A DNA stretch of 64,000 bases from contig NW_024589855.1 in the NCBI RefSeq assembly GCF_018446385.1, positions 43,501 through 107,500 on the forward strand, given 5' to 3'. The notes beneath the pieces were generated by a model. The model searched no databases and had not been told where the DNA came from. It saw nothing but the letters and a program-made list of their open reading frames with translations. The position numbers were made by a program, and so were the translations under genes. This DNA comes from Zingiber officinale (Eukaryota > Streptophyta > Magnoliopsida > Zingiberales > Zingiberaceae). Shown here in pieces: positions 46,435 through 59,288 of the stretch (its first letter is position 1; the number at the start of each line of letters is the position of its first letter).

Positions 46435-46870
46435 GAAAAGAAAGAAGTCGAAGAAGCAAGAAGATAAGAGTAAATCTTGTTGGCCAGAATCTGGCCAGCT
46501 AGAAATCTTTATCTCCCAATTAAAATGCATGCATGGACATGCATATAATTAATGTGGCATATGAAATTACTAAAATACCCATGCATATACATGCATGCAT
46601 ATATTCTAGCTGGCCAGATTCTGGCCATTTAGCAATACCCAGAAGATAATAACGATCGAAGTTGGAAGAAAGAGAGCATGTGGCCGAACGTTTAGGTGCA
46701 ACTCCACTTTCCAAAGTTTCTCCTCATTAACTCCTAATTTATAGCATTGTCTTTGTCTTCTTCATTCAATAATCAATTTAACTTCCCCTAACATTTTGAC
46801 TGACGACTAAAACCCTAATAATTAACAATACACTAATATTATTCAACTATTTTCTACTTTCAGAATTTAG
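46435..46870. repeat. Segmental repeat shared with 61600-61855
   Basis: Long shared text (cgaagttggaagaaagagag, catgtggccgaacgtttagg, tttatagcattgtctttgtc) in the same orientation. The two copies differ by a MITE insertion at 46468-46640. Confidence 0.85.
46468..46640. mobile_element. Mutator-type MITE, 173 bp, with perfect 9-bp duplication
   Basis: Flanked by agaagataa at 46459-46467 and 46641-46649. The inverted ends share TGGCCAGAATCTGGCCAGC plus TAGAA after a less similar outer G.GTA stretch. The copy at about 61620-61640 has a single uninterrupted agaagataataacg, so the empty site is present in this window. Confidence 0.85.
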
Positions 46871-47279
46871 GGGAATACAAGTGGAGAATAAGAATAGTAA
46901 TCATTGTTAATGATTAGTTTACAGGAATAGAAATACAAATGAGGAAATGATATCCCATCACATCTCTCTCCTCTCCTCTATTTGCAGCCTGCTCTCGAAC
47001 GACGTCGATGCTGCTCTCAAACAACGCTGAACGTCGCCACCTCACTGAACGTCGTCACCTCGCTGGGTATTCGAAGATCCCCTTCCTCCCCGAACCCGAA
47101 CTCCTCTGCTTTTCCCAGTAGCGTTGTACCCGTGACTTAGGTATTCCGACTGGATCACGAACCGTTGCATCTCCTCCCCACGCTCACCACCAGGTACCTC
47201 TCCAATGTAATGTCTTTTCCTCTCGATTGTTCAACATAATCATGTAATATGAAGCTTCCTTGAAGATATTATTGATATT

Positions 47280-47700
47280 TGTGTTCCCTTCATCATTACA
47301 AATTCACAAAGATGCTAAGGGCTTGTATAATGTCTCATTCTCTTACTTTACTGATTTAGATATTGTGTATGGCAAGGATCGAGCAACGGAGGATGTGACT
47401 GAAGATCCACTTACTGCTAAGCATAATTTAAGAAATGCTGATGTTACTTTGACTATGACAGACGAGAGTGATTCTAATACTGAAATTGAATTTTTATCTA
47501 CCATGTAGTCACTGTAATCTAATTCTTCCAGTTCACGTGTTGCAAAAAAAATGCCTTTATCATGTTCATAAAGCTTCAAATAAGACCAAGTTTGCACGTG
47601 TAAAGAATGCTGAAACTGAGTACAAGGAATTTAATGATGAAATTCGAGGTTTTATGAAAAGTCTTGATGATCATCTTGGTACAATGTCAACTTAGATGCA
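47280..47700 (+). pseudogene. Myb/SANT-like (Harbinger ORF1 or L10-interacting type) fragment
   Basis: KDAKGLYNVSFSYFTDLDIV followed by YGKDRATEDV resembles the segment after the Myb/SANT domain in proteins annotated as L10-interacting MYB or Harbinger ORF1 (FP.YD.L..IYGKDRATG). After a stop at 47506-47508 a second frame continues to 47695 with a helical stretch ending DDHLGTMST. No Myb domain is present upstream. Confidence 0.5.
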
Positions 47701-49808
47701 AGGTACAACTTTAAGAATACCATCGGTTCTTGAACGGCTGGAAAAGCATATGGTTTAAAGAGTAAATTGACTCGTTCACTAAAAAAAAGGACCGGCCACT
47801 CGTGAACGAATGGAAGACGAGCTATCGTCGTCGTCGTCGTCGTCGTCGTCGTCTTCGCTTGAAGCTCGAAGCCAACCGGAATATCCACTTGCCGGCTCAA
47901 GCTTTTGCTTGTTTTTGCGGGAAGACTCTTATTCCTTTTTATTTTCTTTGTTAAATAAAAGTATTTTAAATTAATTGTTTTAATAAATAGGTAAAAAAAA
48001 GAGTTTCTTTATTTTTTGGGTCAATTAAATTCCATGGGAAAAAAACGTGTGTGGGCATAATTGTACTTGAAGCGTATGAAAAAGAGATCAAATTCTCGGT
48101 CCCTAAATTTCTCTGTCCCCGTGTCCCACACATCATCCCATCCCACCGTCGGCGGTCTCCGGTTATCGCCCTGATCAACACTCTAATCCTTGGAGAAGGT
48201 GAACCCAAGGGGGTCGTCATCGGCACGATCGACGTCGGAATCCGACCAAATCTGAGCAAGAACTTAGATTGACGGCAGAGGAAAGTTTGCTCAGATCCGG
48301 CTGAATTTTGACGTCGATTGTGCCGATGACGATCCCTTGGGTTTACTTTTCCCAAAGCTTATAGTGTTGATCGGGACGGCGGCCGGAGGCCGCCGGTGGT
48401 AAGCTGGGGTGACGAGTGGGATATAGGGACCGGTGATATTGGGGACAGGAGATTTGAATTGGTGGTGAGCGAGTGAGTGAGCACGATGCTTTAACCGCCG
48501 GCAGTCTTCGTTTGCCCTTTTTAATACTCGTTGGGGGCCCACGGCGGAAACCAGACGTGGACTTCAAGAGTGGGTGCGAGATTAGGTGATATTTCCATTC
48601 TGCGTGTTTGTATTCGAAGACAATTTCTACCCATCCAACAACAGGGCCATCTTAGTGAAGGCTTGCAAGTGACCGTGGAAAACATACGGTAATTAATTGG
48701 GCCGTCAAGAGTGGAAAACGTACCGTAATTGATTGGGTTTGTATAATGTCTCACTCCTTTATTTTACGGATTTGGATATTATGTATGATAAGGATCGAAC
48801 AACAGGGGATATGACTGAAGATTCACTTACGGATTTAGATGCAAAGTACAACTTCAAGAATACCATCATTTCTTGAACAGCTGGAAAAGCATATGGTTTA
48901 AAGAGTAAATTGACTCATTCACTAAAATAAAGGACCGGCCACACGTGAACGAATGGAAGAGTCGTCGTCTTCGCTTGAAGCTCGAAGCCAACCGGAATCT
49001 CCACTTGCCGGCTCAAGCTTTTGCTTGTTTTTGCGTGAAGACTCTTATTCCTTTTTATTTTTTTGTTAAATAAAAGTATTTTAAATTAATTGTTTTAATA
49101 AATAGGTAAAAAAGAGAGTTTCTTTATTTTTTGGGTCAATTAAATTCCATGGGAAAAAAACGTGTGTAGGCATAATTGTACTTGAAGCGTATGAAAAGTA
49201 GATCAAATCATCGGTCCCCAAATTTTTTTGTCCCCGTGTCTCACACATCATCCTACTCCATCGTCGGTGGTCTCCGGCTGCCGCCCTGATCAACACTATA
49301 ATCCTTGGGGAAGGTGAACCCAAGGGGATCGTATCGACACGATCGGCGTCGGAATCCGACCAGATCTGAACAGGGGCTTAGATTGACGGCAAAGGAAAGT
49401 TTGCTCAAATCCGACTGAATTCCGACGCCGATTGTGCCGATGACGATCCCCTTCGGTTTACTTTCCCCAAAAGTTATAGTGTTGATCGAGTGAGATATGG
49501 GGACAGATGATATTGGGACAGGAGATTTGAACTGGTGATGAGCAAGTGAGTGAGCACGATGCTTTAACCGCCGGCAGTCTTCGTCTGTCGTTTTTAATAC
49601 TCGTTGGGGGCTCACGGCGGAAACCAAAAGAGGACTTCGAGAGTGGGTGCGAGATTAGGTGATATTTCCCTGCGTGTTTGTATTCGAAGACAATTTCTAC
49701 CCATCCAACGACAGGGCCATCTTAGTGAAGGCCTGTAAGTGTCCGTGGAAAACGTACGGTAATTAATTGGGCCGTCAAGAGTGGAAAATGTACCGTAATT
49801 AATTGGAC
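47319..49808 (+). repeat. Large tandem duplication (units 47319-48733 and 48734-49808)
   Basis: Both units begin gg[g/c]... ttgtataatgtctca and end with cgtaattgattggg/cgtaattaattgg. They share gaaaagcatatggtttaaag, gccggctcaagcttttgctt and ttgggtcaattaaattccat. Unit 2 lacks about 280 bp (counterpart of about 47416-47690) and a short GC-rich piece of the hairpin. The first unit has a GTC trinucleotide run at about 47827-47855 that is reduced in the second. Confidence 0.85.
48100..48462. repeat. Large inverted repeat (hairpin) in unit 1, repeated in unit 2
   Basis: The left arm (about 48100-48265; gccctgatcaacact, aacccaagg, gtcatcggcacgatcgacgt) is the inverse of about 48285-48462 (agtgttgatcgggac, cccttgggttt, acgtcgattgtgccgatgac). 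The spacer is only about 20 bp. A second hairpin of the same sequence lies at about 49225-49520. Confidence 0.8.
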
Positions 49809-49839
49809 CATCAGGAGTGCAAATGTACCGTATTTAATT

Positions 49840-50060
49840 GGGTCCATCCCTTTTATGAGTAGCGAGAGCAGTTGGGTTAATTCGATCATGCCCCTAGGGG
49901 CACTGTCCTCACCTCTCACAATGAGATGGATGTGGTTCATCCAGTGGTCTGTAGGGCCCATCCCTTTTGCGAAGGACAATGCCCTTAGGGGCAGGATCGA
50001 AAGGGCACTGTCCTCACCTCTCAAAATGAGATAGGTGGGGTCCATCCAGTGATCTATGGG
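49840..50060. repeat. Short tandem duplication after the large duplication
   Basis: The phrases gcactgtcctcacctctca, aatgagat and catccagtg..ct occur twice in direct order, with a unit of about 110 bp. Confidence 0.55.
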
Positions 50061-50103
50061 GTCATCTCTTTTGTGATTAGTGACGACAATATTTTTAGGA
50101 TGC

Positions 50104-52346
50104 GTTTGGTTTAAGTTATCATATATAATCTTGATTATGTGTTTATCAGGTAATCACATGATTATATAACTAAAGTTATAAAGAATAAAATATAATTAAA
50201 TGTTATTTAGTTTAACTTAGATAACTAAAGTTAAGGGCAGGATTGATTTAACCCTCTCGGTGTTGCTTGCGCTCTCTCTCCCCGTGTTGCTTCAGACTTT
50301 AAATATGGTATTTCGAAATAATAATAAATGTGAGGAAATCGTGACAAAATATCCTAAACTCTGACAAACTTAACTTACAATTTAATTCCTATTATTTACA
50401 TTCCGTGCATTATACTTTTGTTGATTTGAAAGAAATATTTTATCAAATTTAACACGATTCTTTTTTCCCCTAATCAATCAATTTGGAAGTTCATATCAAT
50501 TGACATAATTAATTTAGACGAAAAAATAATCATACTCAATTAAATAAAAAATATACTTAATTCTAATTAAATAATATTAAATTTAAAATTGATTATACTC
50601 ATTTTAAATCATTTTACCTATAAAAAATAATGAGGACTTCTGTTTACTCAACACAAATCGATTGATTCTCAATTGATCGAAAGTACCCAATTGATTAAAA
50701 ATATTTTAGATTCTTAGTAAAATGATACTAAATTTAAAAAAAAAAAATCAAAGCAGCAACACAAATTCAGTTGAACCTTTTAATTTAGATCACTGTAACT
50801 GCTGCTAGTTTAGGGTGCAGCACCATCTGAAAACACCGCTAAATACATAATATGCTATCAAAATCTACTGAGAATCCAAGATTGTCACATCACCATCGCT
50901 GAAAATCTATCAGCACCATGACATGCCCAATTGGAATCCAGTATCAGAAACATAGTCACTCTCAGTTTACAAGCCAGAAAATGAATTCATAAATTAAGTT
51001 CCAGTTTTTGTTTCAGATTCTGAGGATGCCATGAAGTTTTTTAGTCTGAAGCCGACATAAATTTAACAACTAATCAAGTTTCATAACTAGAATCAAATTT
51101 CCAAAATTGAATGAAGTTTCAGAAAATTAACTCGGAATCAATTCAGAAATAAACAGGTATAACAAAGTGACATTAAGGCCACAGATCACTTAAAATTTGA
51201 TATCCAAGATGATAAACTTTGATTTTGATATCAAAGCTGATAACTGCAGGTTCATGATACATGGGCCGGGAACGAAAAGCAGTTAACATATTGTTAGATC
51301 AGTATCTATCTGATACATATGGTATGTCATATGTTAAGCTACAATACTACGGCTATTTCATTTGTTTGAATGGAATAAAAGTCCACAATACAAATTTAAA
51401 TTAGGGGCACCAGCACCATACATAAAGACAGGTCATGATACAAGTTATTTTCACAGACAATTACCAACTGTTATTGTTTTCTTATAAAAAAGTGCTACTG
51501 GTTTGCAAATTTGAATATGAGAAGTATAAAAGGCCGGAACTATACATCATGAGATGAGAAGAACTAGGAAAAACTCATCTAAAAAGTACATGCAGTAGGA
51601 GATTCTGTAGTAATTAAGACCTGGTGAGGCACTTGGTGTCAATGTTGGTGATGCTTCAAAATGCTACTCATCTACACATCTGCACACACAATAAATCAAA
51701 AATGAACTGATATTTATGTTTTCCAGTAACACTACCATGCACATTCATCTATTCTACATTCTTTCAGTTCTTAATTCTGATTATAGGTTTGCAGGTACAA
51801 TTTTTTTTGCTTTTTCAACACAAAAATGCAGCTAATAATGTGGTCCCAAAACACCAAGTTGGAGTGCTTTTACATTTCAGTTAAGAAAATAATCCAAAAC
51901 ACACGCACTTTCCAATAACTGCTTCAAACTGAGTTAATGATACACAAACATTTAAGAAATTATATCTACATGTCCGCACATACTTAGCTCAACTATAAAT
52001 GAGCTATATGCCTGCTCAACTGTTACAGCATTCCGCACATCATTTGCCAATGAACATCATTAACCAAGAAGAACGGAAGTAAGTTGTGCACATATCAGTC
52101 TTAAAATAGAACTTTTCATTGATAATTGAACACGATCTGGAAGTTCATAACTTTTCCATATTATAATTAGGTTCTTGAAAATATTCATAAAAATTTCATT
52201 TCCAGACTTGAACTCTGTGAGTTCCTGCAACTAAATAGGAACGAAATAAAATCTTCTTAGGCTTAAAACATCAACTAGCAAAAAGGCTCTTAGTTGAGCT
52301 GTTTTCTTTCTGTCCAATGTTGCATTTATTCCATCAGTTTGTTATA
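50104..52346. other. AT-rich intergenic DNA and probable 3' flank of the bL32m gene
   Basis: No coding exon was recognised in any frame. Part of it (roughly 51600-52346) may be 3' UTR of the gene that follows on the minus strand. Confidence 0.4.
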
Positions 52347-53607
52347 TTATTGTTTCCCTTCTCCACTGCAACAGTAGTAGTGTGGTAACTTAACTCGCCC
52401 ACAACTCCTGCAAAGGTACATATCGCATTTAGTGGAAAAAATGACAATATTATTGAAACTCAAACAAAATCACCATTGGTCATCCTAAAAGAAATAAATC
52501 CACATTAGCACCAATTTCCCTGTCTGGGTAAAAATAGCACATACAAAATGCATGACAAGAAGTAAAATAACCAAGAATATTTCAACTTGGAAACAAAACA
52601 AGCAGTCAGAACCCATCAACAAAAATTAATCATAAGATTTACAGATTGTTAACATAATCCACAATTGATGAAATCTTCAAAGTTTAACAAAACAAAAAGT
52701 TACTGGCACAGTCTTTGAACTGTAATTAACATACTGCCCCTCCAAGCTATCAAGAGATACTCCTATCAGCTTTAGGGATGCTTTCTAATAGACAAAAGTA
52801 ACAAAAAAGGAAAATTCAAGACGTTGAAAAGTCAAATTTTTCTTAGTATTCCTATGAGTTACCTCATTAGAGTTAATGAATTGGAAAATAGTAACTTGCA
52901 TCTATAATTGATAAATTCATGAAAATGTGTAAATAACATAACACAAATGATCTTACTTGCAACGAACGATCACTGGAACAGGTTTAAGGGCCTTGGGTCC
53001 ATTCCGAAGCCCTCTTTTATGAGGAGAAACCTGTTTGCAAACATCATAGTTAGATGCTGCCATTACGCCTTATGATTTCAGATTGAGAAAGTACAATGAA
53101 GCAACCAAATTGTCGAAGCCCACAACAAAAAATAATCAACATAAAAAAGGAGTCTCAAGCGAGCTAAAAACATCAAAATAAACTGGAATTTTTCATGAAA
53201 GATAAAGAAATGCCTCTTTTATCAAGTAATTGCCACTTAAATGTTTTATTTTCCTAAGCTTGGCATCAAACAGATAATTATAAAGTGAGTCATTAGCAAC
53301 AGTAGACACACGTAAATAAACCCACAAAACTCAAAAAATCAGAAGAACAATCGATCAAATGTGAGAGCAAGGGCAAGGAGACGGATAAGAAAGTAAGAGG
53401 AGAGAAACGAGACTGCGCCTTTTTTTTTGGGACTGCCATGAGCTCCATCGAGCTGGGAGAAGAAAAACCAGGGAGTGGCCCCGCCTCTACTGATGATTCC
53501 GGAATGAGAAGCCAGTCGAATGACACGGAAGGAAGAAAAGGGCGAGGTCCACGAGCGAGATGGGACGATGCCCGCCGAAGCAACGCTGTCGCCGCCGTCA
53601 TAGACAT
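52347..53607 (-). CDS. Mitochondrial large-subunit ribosomal protein bL32m, 107 aa
   Basis: Three minus-strand exons (53607-53419, 53030-52957 and 52407-52347) join to 324 nt. The N-terminal 56 residues are a mitochondrial-type presequence (MSMTAATALLRRASSHLARG: Ala, Arg and Ser-rich, no acids). The L32 core starts MAVPKKK and continues VSPHKRGLRNGPKALKPVPV and IVRCKSCGRVKLPHYYCC, with the two CxxC-like cysteine pairs of a zinc site. It builds into the mitochondrial 50S subunit. The second intron is GT-AG and splits a Lys codon. The first is odd: after AAG of KKK the genome reads GCGCAG, so homology requires a GC donor with a normal AG acceptor. A telo-box (TTAGGGTTT on plus, 53621-53629) lies about 15 bp upstream of the ATG, as in many plant ribosomal protein genes. 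Confidence 0.88.
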
Positions 53608-53620
53608 TGCTGGGCAGTCG

Positions 53621-53629
53621 TTAGGGTTT
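53621..53629 (-). promoter_or_regulatory. Telo-box upstream of bL32m
   Basis: AAACCCTAA on the minus strand, just upstream of the start codon. This motif is frequent in promoters and leaders of plant translation-related genes. Confidence 0.5.
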
Positions 53630-53639
53630 GTCTAGTTTA

Positions 53640-54800
53640 TCTTTCGGGACGAAGAAGACTGGCTGTGATGATGGGTTTATCTTTCGCCGCCTCTACTGAT
53701 GATGGCTGTGATGATGGGTAGAACCTAATTTATCAAGCCCTGGCCCGAGGAAAAGCCCTGGCCCGAGAAAAAATTTGAACTTCTATATTTTTTATTATTT
53801 ATCATTTTTTCAGGCAATAATTTCCATTTATACATTTAAGAAACTATAGAATTTGGTTTAAATATTGGTGGACTTTTTTTCATTCCTATTTTTATTTTTC
53901 TTGATGCTAAAGACGTCCTACCCTATAAGTTCAGCTCCCTTTATAAAATGATACAATTATCATATTATTTTATTATTATTTTTGTTTAATTTTTCATCTA
54001 AATTATGAATGGAGAGTGCCTTATATTATAGTTACTATAATTATATTGTAACTACAAAACATGAATGGTAGGTAAACTCGACGATTAAGATTATCTATGC
54101 AGATTAGAATAAGATTTTTCTATATATTTTGCATCGAAATAAATATATCATCATCAAAATTTTAAAAAATAAAAATGAAAAAACTGTAATGAATATAATT
54201 AAATATATAGAGAAGTGAAAAAAAATAGAGAACTCATTATTTATATTGTAGCAACTATAAAATTGTAGTTATGATAACATATGTAACAACTATGATTTCG
54301 TAGCTGTTACAACATACCCAACCGATTCAAAAATTTAATAAGAATTTTAAATGAGAGATAATAGTGTTAAAGGATAATCAAATAGTTATATATGGTAGAA
54401 TAGTAGAATAGACACTCTTTTGATAAAAATTTAAAATAATACAGATTTTTTTTTAAAAAAAAAAATCTCTCCTTGAATTTTGCTAAGAAATGGCAGGGGA
54501 TTTTATTTTAGTAAAATAGTCGACTGCAGGTGAATTTTATCGTTTCCACCTTTTGAGTGTCGTAAGTTTTTTTTCTGAAACAAAAAATACTGAAGAAAAT
54601 TTTACAAGAAAATTTTTACAAGTTTTGTATTTGCACAAAGAGAGCAATATTCTATGGTAATTTTTTCTCAAATTGCAAATGGAGAAAATAATAAAATGCA
54701 ACAAAACAATTAGTACTCTTCTACAATAAGATTTTTAAAAATAATAATAAAATATAAAATAATCGAATATAAATATGCTGAGAGAATAAATAAAAAAATA
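53640..54800. other. AT-rich spacer with small duplications
   Basis: tttatctttcg, ctgtgatgatggg and agccctggcccgag are each repeated within 53640-53770, a recent local duplication. Nothing further was recognised. Confidence 0.45.
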
Positions 54801-54802
54801 GG

Positions 54803-55230
54803 GCTAAGCCTGACATGACTCTAGGAGGCAAAACCCAAGTAGCACTTTCTTGTATGATAAATTTTCTTGAATCTGCTCTTGCAGACCCCGAGCGTCTTGA
54901 TTCAATCCAGATGCTCGAGGTTGAATTCAGGTAATTGGATTGAATCTCGGCGTCTAAATTTAGGTGCCAAAAAAAATACTTTCTAATTAAATTCAGACGT
55001 CTGGATTCAATCCAGGTACTTAAATTCGACCTCAAGCATCTAAATTGAATCAAGACGCTCGGGGTCTGCAGGAGCATATTCGAGAAAATTTGCCATACAA
55101 GAAAATGTTACTTGGGCTTTGCCTCTAGAGTCATGCCAGGCTCAGCCCTATTATCCTCGGGCCTGGGCTTCATAAATGGATAGGTTATCAGTATCAACAA
55201 GATGTCGAGCTTAATTTTTACCGACTCCAC
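54803..55230. repeat. Foldback repeat with ~180-bp arms
   Basis: The left arm (agcctgacatgactctagga, gaccccgagcgtcttgattc) is inverted on the right (gaatcaagacgctcggggtc, tagagtcatgccaggct). The right arm with its flank recurs at 60595-60848 in the same orientation. Confidence 0.75.
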
Positions 55231-55921
55231 GGGGCATTTGTATTTGGGTGATTAGTTTTAGGTTCTACCCATCATCACAGGCAACCTCCTTCAGTTCTTT
55301 GTCCCGAAAGAATATATTTTTTTGTTTTTTTTAGATATATTATATATATTTAGGGATCAAAATTTTAGGATTTAGGTGTCGGATTATAGTGAATTTGAAT
55401 AAATAAAATTTTCCCTCTAGGGTCCCGACTTCCCTTTTGGATTATAGTATTTAAAATTAAAAAATTTAGATACTCACGACGTATATTATATGTATTTAGG
55501 ATTTAAGATTTTAGTATTAAAGAATTAAGTTATAATGAGTTTAAGCTAATAAGATTTTTTTTTTAGGGTTCATGCTTCCCTTTTGTATTATAGTGTTTAA
55601 GATTAAAACTTATATATATATATATAGCTCTACTCTGCTACGGACGGGATGCTGCGTGCCTGTGCCCACCTCAGCGATCCAGGCGCTTGATTGAATCTAG
55701 GCACTTGGATCATAGATGTAGGCGCCTATATATATATATATATTTTAATCAACATCTCCTTAAAGAAATTATATACCACGTGAACATCTAAAATTTTTAA
55801 TTTTGAACACTATAAATCAAAAGGGAAGTTTGAACTCTAGAGGAAAAATCTTATTAACTTGAACTTATTATAACTCAACCCATAAATCTTAAAATTTCAA
55901 ACCCTAAGTACATATAATATA

Positions 55922-58900
55922 TGTCACGCCCCGAGGAGTCCCTGCCAGACGAAAATCCGACAAGATCCTCCCTGTACCGGTGACAATATGAAACTTGGCT
56001 ACAACATAAAATACACGGCTGGAACATATATATATATATATAAATAAATAAAACATACCACGCAGTTTAATAGTAAAAACTGAACTAAAACAACGATAAG
56101 GAAATCATCTCAAATATCCTATTCCACTATACTCATAAAACTCAAATCCTATTCCTACTCAACTACACTCATAAAACTCAAACCACAACGACGCAAATAA
56201 AGTCAACTCACCTCTTCTGCCGTCCATGCAGGCATGTAGCAGAAAATACCAAATAAAAATCCATCGACAAATAAAAGGTCATAAGATATCCAAGATGCCA
56301 AAACATACAAGTCTGAAATACAATAAGAGTCGATAACATAAATAAGAAAACCAAGGAAAAGATCCAAAATAGAAATCCTCGCAATCTGGAGGGGGGACTA
56401 GCGACTGAAAATCTCCCGAACAGCCTCAACCTGAAATAGTAATATCAACGGAGTGAGTCAACTCCTCAGCGAGTAACTACTTACATGCATAGTAAGAAAA
56501 TAACAAATAGCATAATTATGCGTACAGTCTCCTTATATAAGAATGATAAATACAAACTGAAATAAATATGAGAAAATTGTACTAACCAGGACCTGGTATA
56601 AGGATAAAAGACCGAGAAGTATAATAAATCCTGTATACATGTCAAACATATGCATCCACCAAATATGCAGCAAATAAGTGCAGGAAACACAAACAATAAA
56701 TGCATCAATGCGTATGATGCAAATAACATGTTCTGGTCACCCCTGACGCAGTCAGCCATCTCACACACGATGGTAAGACCGAGTGGATAGGACTGTGACA
56801 ACCGTGCACTCTGCCATCACTCTCCTGAGCGACTAAGTGGACGGGATGCTGTCGGAGTACACCTATCTTCCTACCCCAAATCATAAGTGGGGGAGCTCAA
56901 TGCTCTCATCTCTCTGAGACAATCCAGAAGAGGGATCTCTGACGTGCTACCATGCTGCGTCACGCTACCCATGAGTGGATCAACGGAGCACTGATAGAGC
57001 ATCTGCTGCAACACACCCTGCTTGAATAAAAACCACTAACCCATGAGTGGTTGTGTGTGCAGATCCATGTAACTGGCGATGAGCTCAACAATAATGGAGC
57101 TACCAATCGCTCAACATGCAATCATGCATATGATGCATGACATTAAGCATGACAATATCCTGAACCTATCCATATATATATAAAATGTGTATCCTAGCAT
57201 CAATGAGTCAAATCCGAAGATCTAAGGTACACAGGTCAGGTATGGTATAAAAATCTAGGTCCTGAATATAATACAGCATGGTATGTCATTACCTCTATGA
57301 GCATATATAATCACGTGGGTACTAACATAAAATGCATAACAAGTAAGCAAAACAAGCATGTAACAGGTATCAGGTAGTGACAAACCGATGCAGATATGAA
57401 ACATAATCATTACTACTTGTTAAAAACTACTATGCATATCAAATGACATATCTAAAAAGATAAGTCAAAGTACCCGCCTTCGATATAGATCAAGCTAAAC
57501 AATCGATAGGTCGAAGTGATCGTCCCGCGTCAAAGTCCTATGTCACCAATATATATACATTTTTATTTAGCTACAACTCAAATGAATAGCTAAATAAAAT
57601 GTTTAAGAATAATTTAGGGCAAAACCCTAAACCATAAATCTCAACCTACCTAAATTAAATCCAACGGTTAATTAGGGTTAGTTTCCTAATTCCTAATCAA
57701 CCCTTAGATTAATAAATCCAAAACTAACTAACTTAAATTCCAATTACACATGAACAACTAATCAGGTAATCCAAAACCTACCTAATTCAACACATAAACC
57801 TAATCAACCGACACATGAATAATCATCTAACACAATCAAATACACTATGATCTACAACTAAGCAAATGCTCAATCCATAGACCACATCAACTCAATCCGT
57901 ATCAAGATTCCCACTCCTTACCTAAATTCACAGTCACTGCTTTGTACTGGAATCAAAGAGTTGCTGACTGGAATTGCTGCCGTTAAGGGCTGTTGGCTGC
58001 TGGAATTCTTCACTGTTCGGATCAGATGAAATCAAGATCGATGATAACCAATCAAGCAACAATCCTAATCAATAACCGAAGCTTACCTCAACACTGACCG
58101 CCAGAGCCCTAGGTCAGCGATGGCGAAGAGGGCATTTGATCCAGACTAGGGCACAATGTGGATGAAGTAGATCCGGTGGTTGGAACAGTGAGGTGCAGAG
58201 GTGCGGCGGCGGCCAAAAACTAGGGCACGCGGCTGGAGACTAGGGCAAAGGGCGTCTGAGGAGAATCGGTAGTTAGGGCTCGGCTCCCTCTCATCTTAAT
58301 CGTGAATCAACCTGCACTGACTCGACGACCCGGGAAGAAGAACCACCGGTTGAACTCCAGTGATCGGTGGAGGGGGAACCGACGTCTGCGTCGCGTGACA
58401 GACAAGAACCCGTGTGGGAGGCGGCGGTGGTGTGGCGTTGCGAAGAGGAGATCGGAGAGGGCGTCGGCAAGCAACCGTTGCCGGCTGTGGCGACCCGAGG
58501 GCGAAGCGAGTAGAGGAAGAGAAGGCGCGGCTCGATCGGGAGAGGAGAGGGCGCTCCACGCGGTGAGAAGGAGAAGGCGCTGTCGGGAATGGCTAAGGCA
58601 CGATGAGAGATCGGCTGGGGAATCTCGGTGGCTGGCACAGAGGAAACAGCCGACGTGCAGATTAGGGCAGAGAAGAAGATGATCAGGGCGTCAGTGGCGA
58701 GAGGAAGGGAAGAGGAGGAAAGTGATCGGGTTTTGGGAGAAGAAGTAGGAGGAGGAGGAGAAGGGGGAAACGACGTCGACGGTTTTGGGGAAAACGGTTA
58801 GCGCCGGTTGGAGAAAGGAACCGACGACGAGTTGGGGCTAGGGCACGGCGTGAAGAAAACGATGGAAAAGAAAAAGAAAATGAAAAGAAAATTTAGGGTG

Positions 58901-59259
58901 CGTTTGGTTTGTGTGTTTTTTATTTTCATTTTTTGAAAAACGTGCGTTTCTGAAAAATGGTATTTGGTTTGTATTTTTCATGTCTGTTTTCTAAAAAAAT
59001 AGCTAACATTTTTTAGAAAAATAGAGAATGACAAAAAATCGTTTCTGTTTTCTAGAAAACGCGCGTTTTTCAAAAAATGAAAATGGAAAATGTGCAAACC
59101 AAATGCACCCTTAACTTTTCTGGGGTAGCCCAAACAGACTTTCCGTGGCTTAATATTTGATCCCCTTAAATTCGTCAAACGAGCTCCGAAAAATTCTCAG
59201 AAAATTTCTGAAAATTCATAAAATTTCCTTTACGATTTATGTAGGTGCCATATTTTACA
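55922..59259. mobile_element. Solo LTR of a Gypsy element (Tekay/Del-like), 3.3 kb with a nested MITE
   Basis: The segment starts TGTCACGCCCCGAGGAG and ends CCATATTTTACA, ends typical of large chromovirus LTRs, and is flanked by ATATA on both sides (55917-55921, 59260-59264). No primer site, coding region or second LTR is present, so it is the product of LTR-LTR recombination. Open frames in the GC-rich part (58100-58850) match nothing I know. Confidence 0.75.
58896..59110. mobile_element. Tourist-like MITE inside the solo LTR
   Basis: Ends GGGTGCGTTTGGTTTG and the inverse of CAAACCAAATGCACCC, flanked by TTA (58893-58895, 59111-59113). The interior is a near palindrome of T/A-rich arms (ttttctaaaaaaatag, cattttttagaaaaatag). 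Confidence 0.8.
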
Positions 59260-59288
59260 ATATACCCCGTGAGCATCTAAATTTTTTA

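Noticed and set aside
53438-53635. Plus-strand frame over exon 1 of bL32m
   Set aside because: It is the antisense shadow of the ribosomal protein exon.
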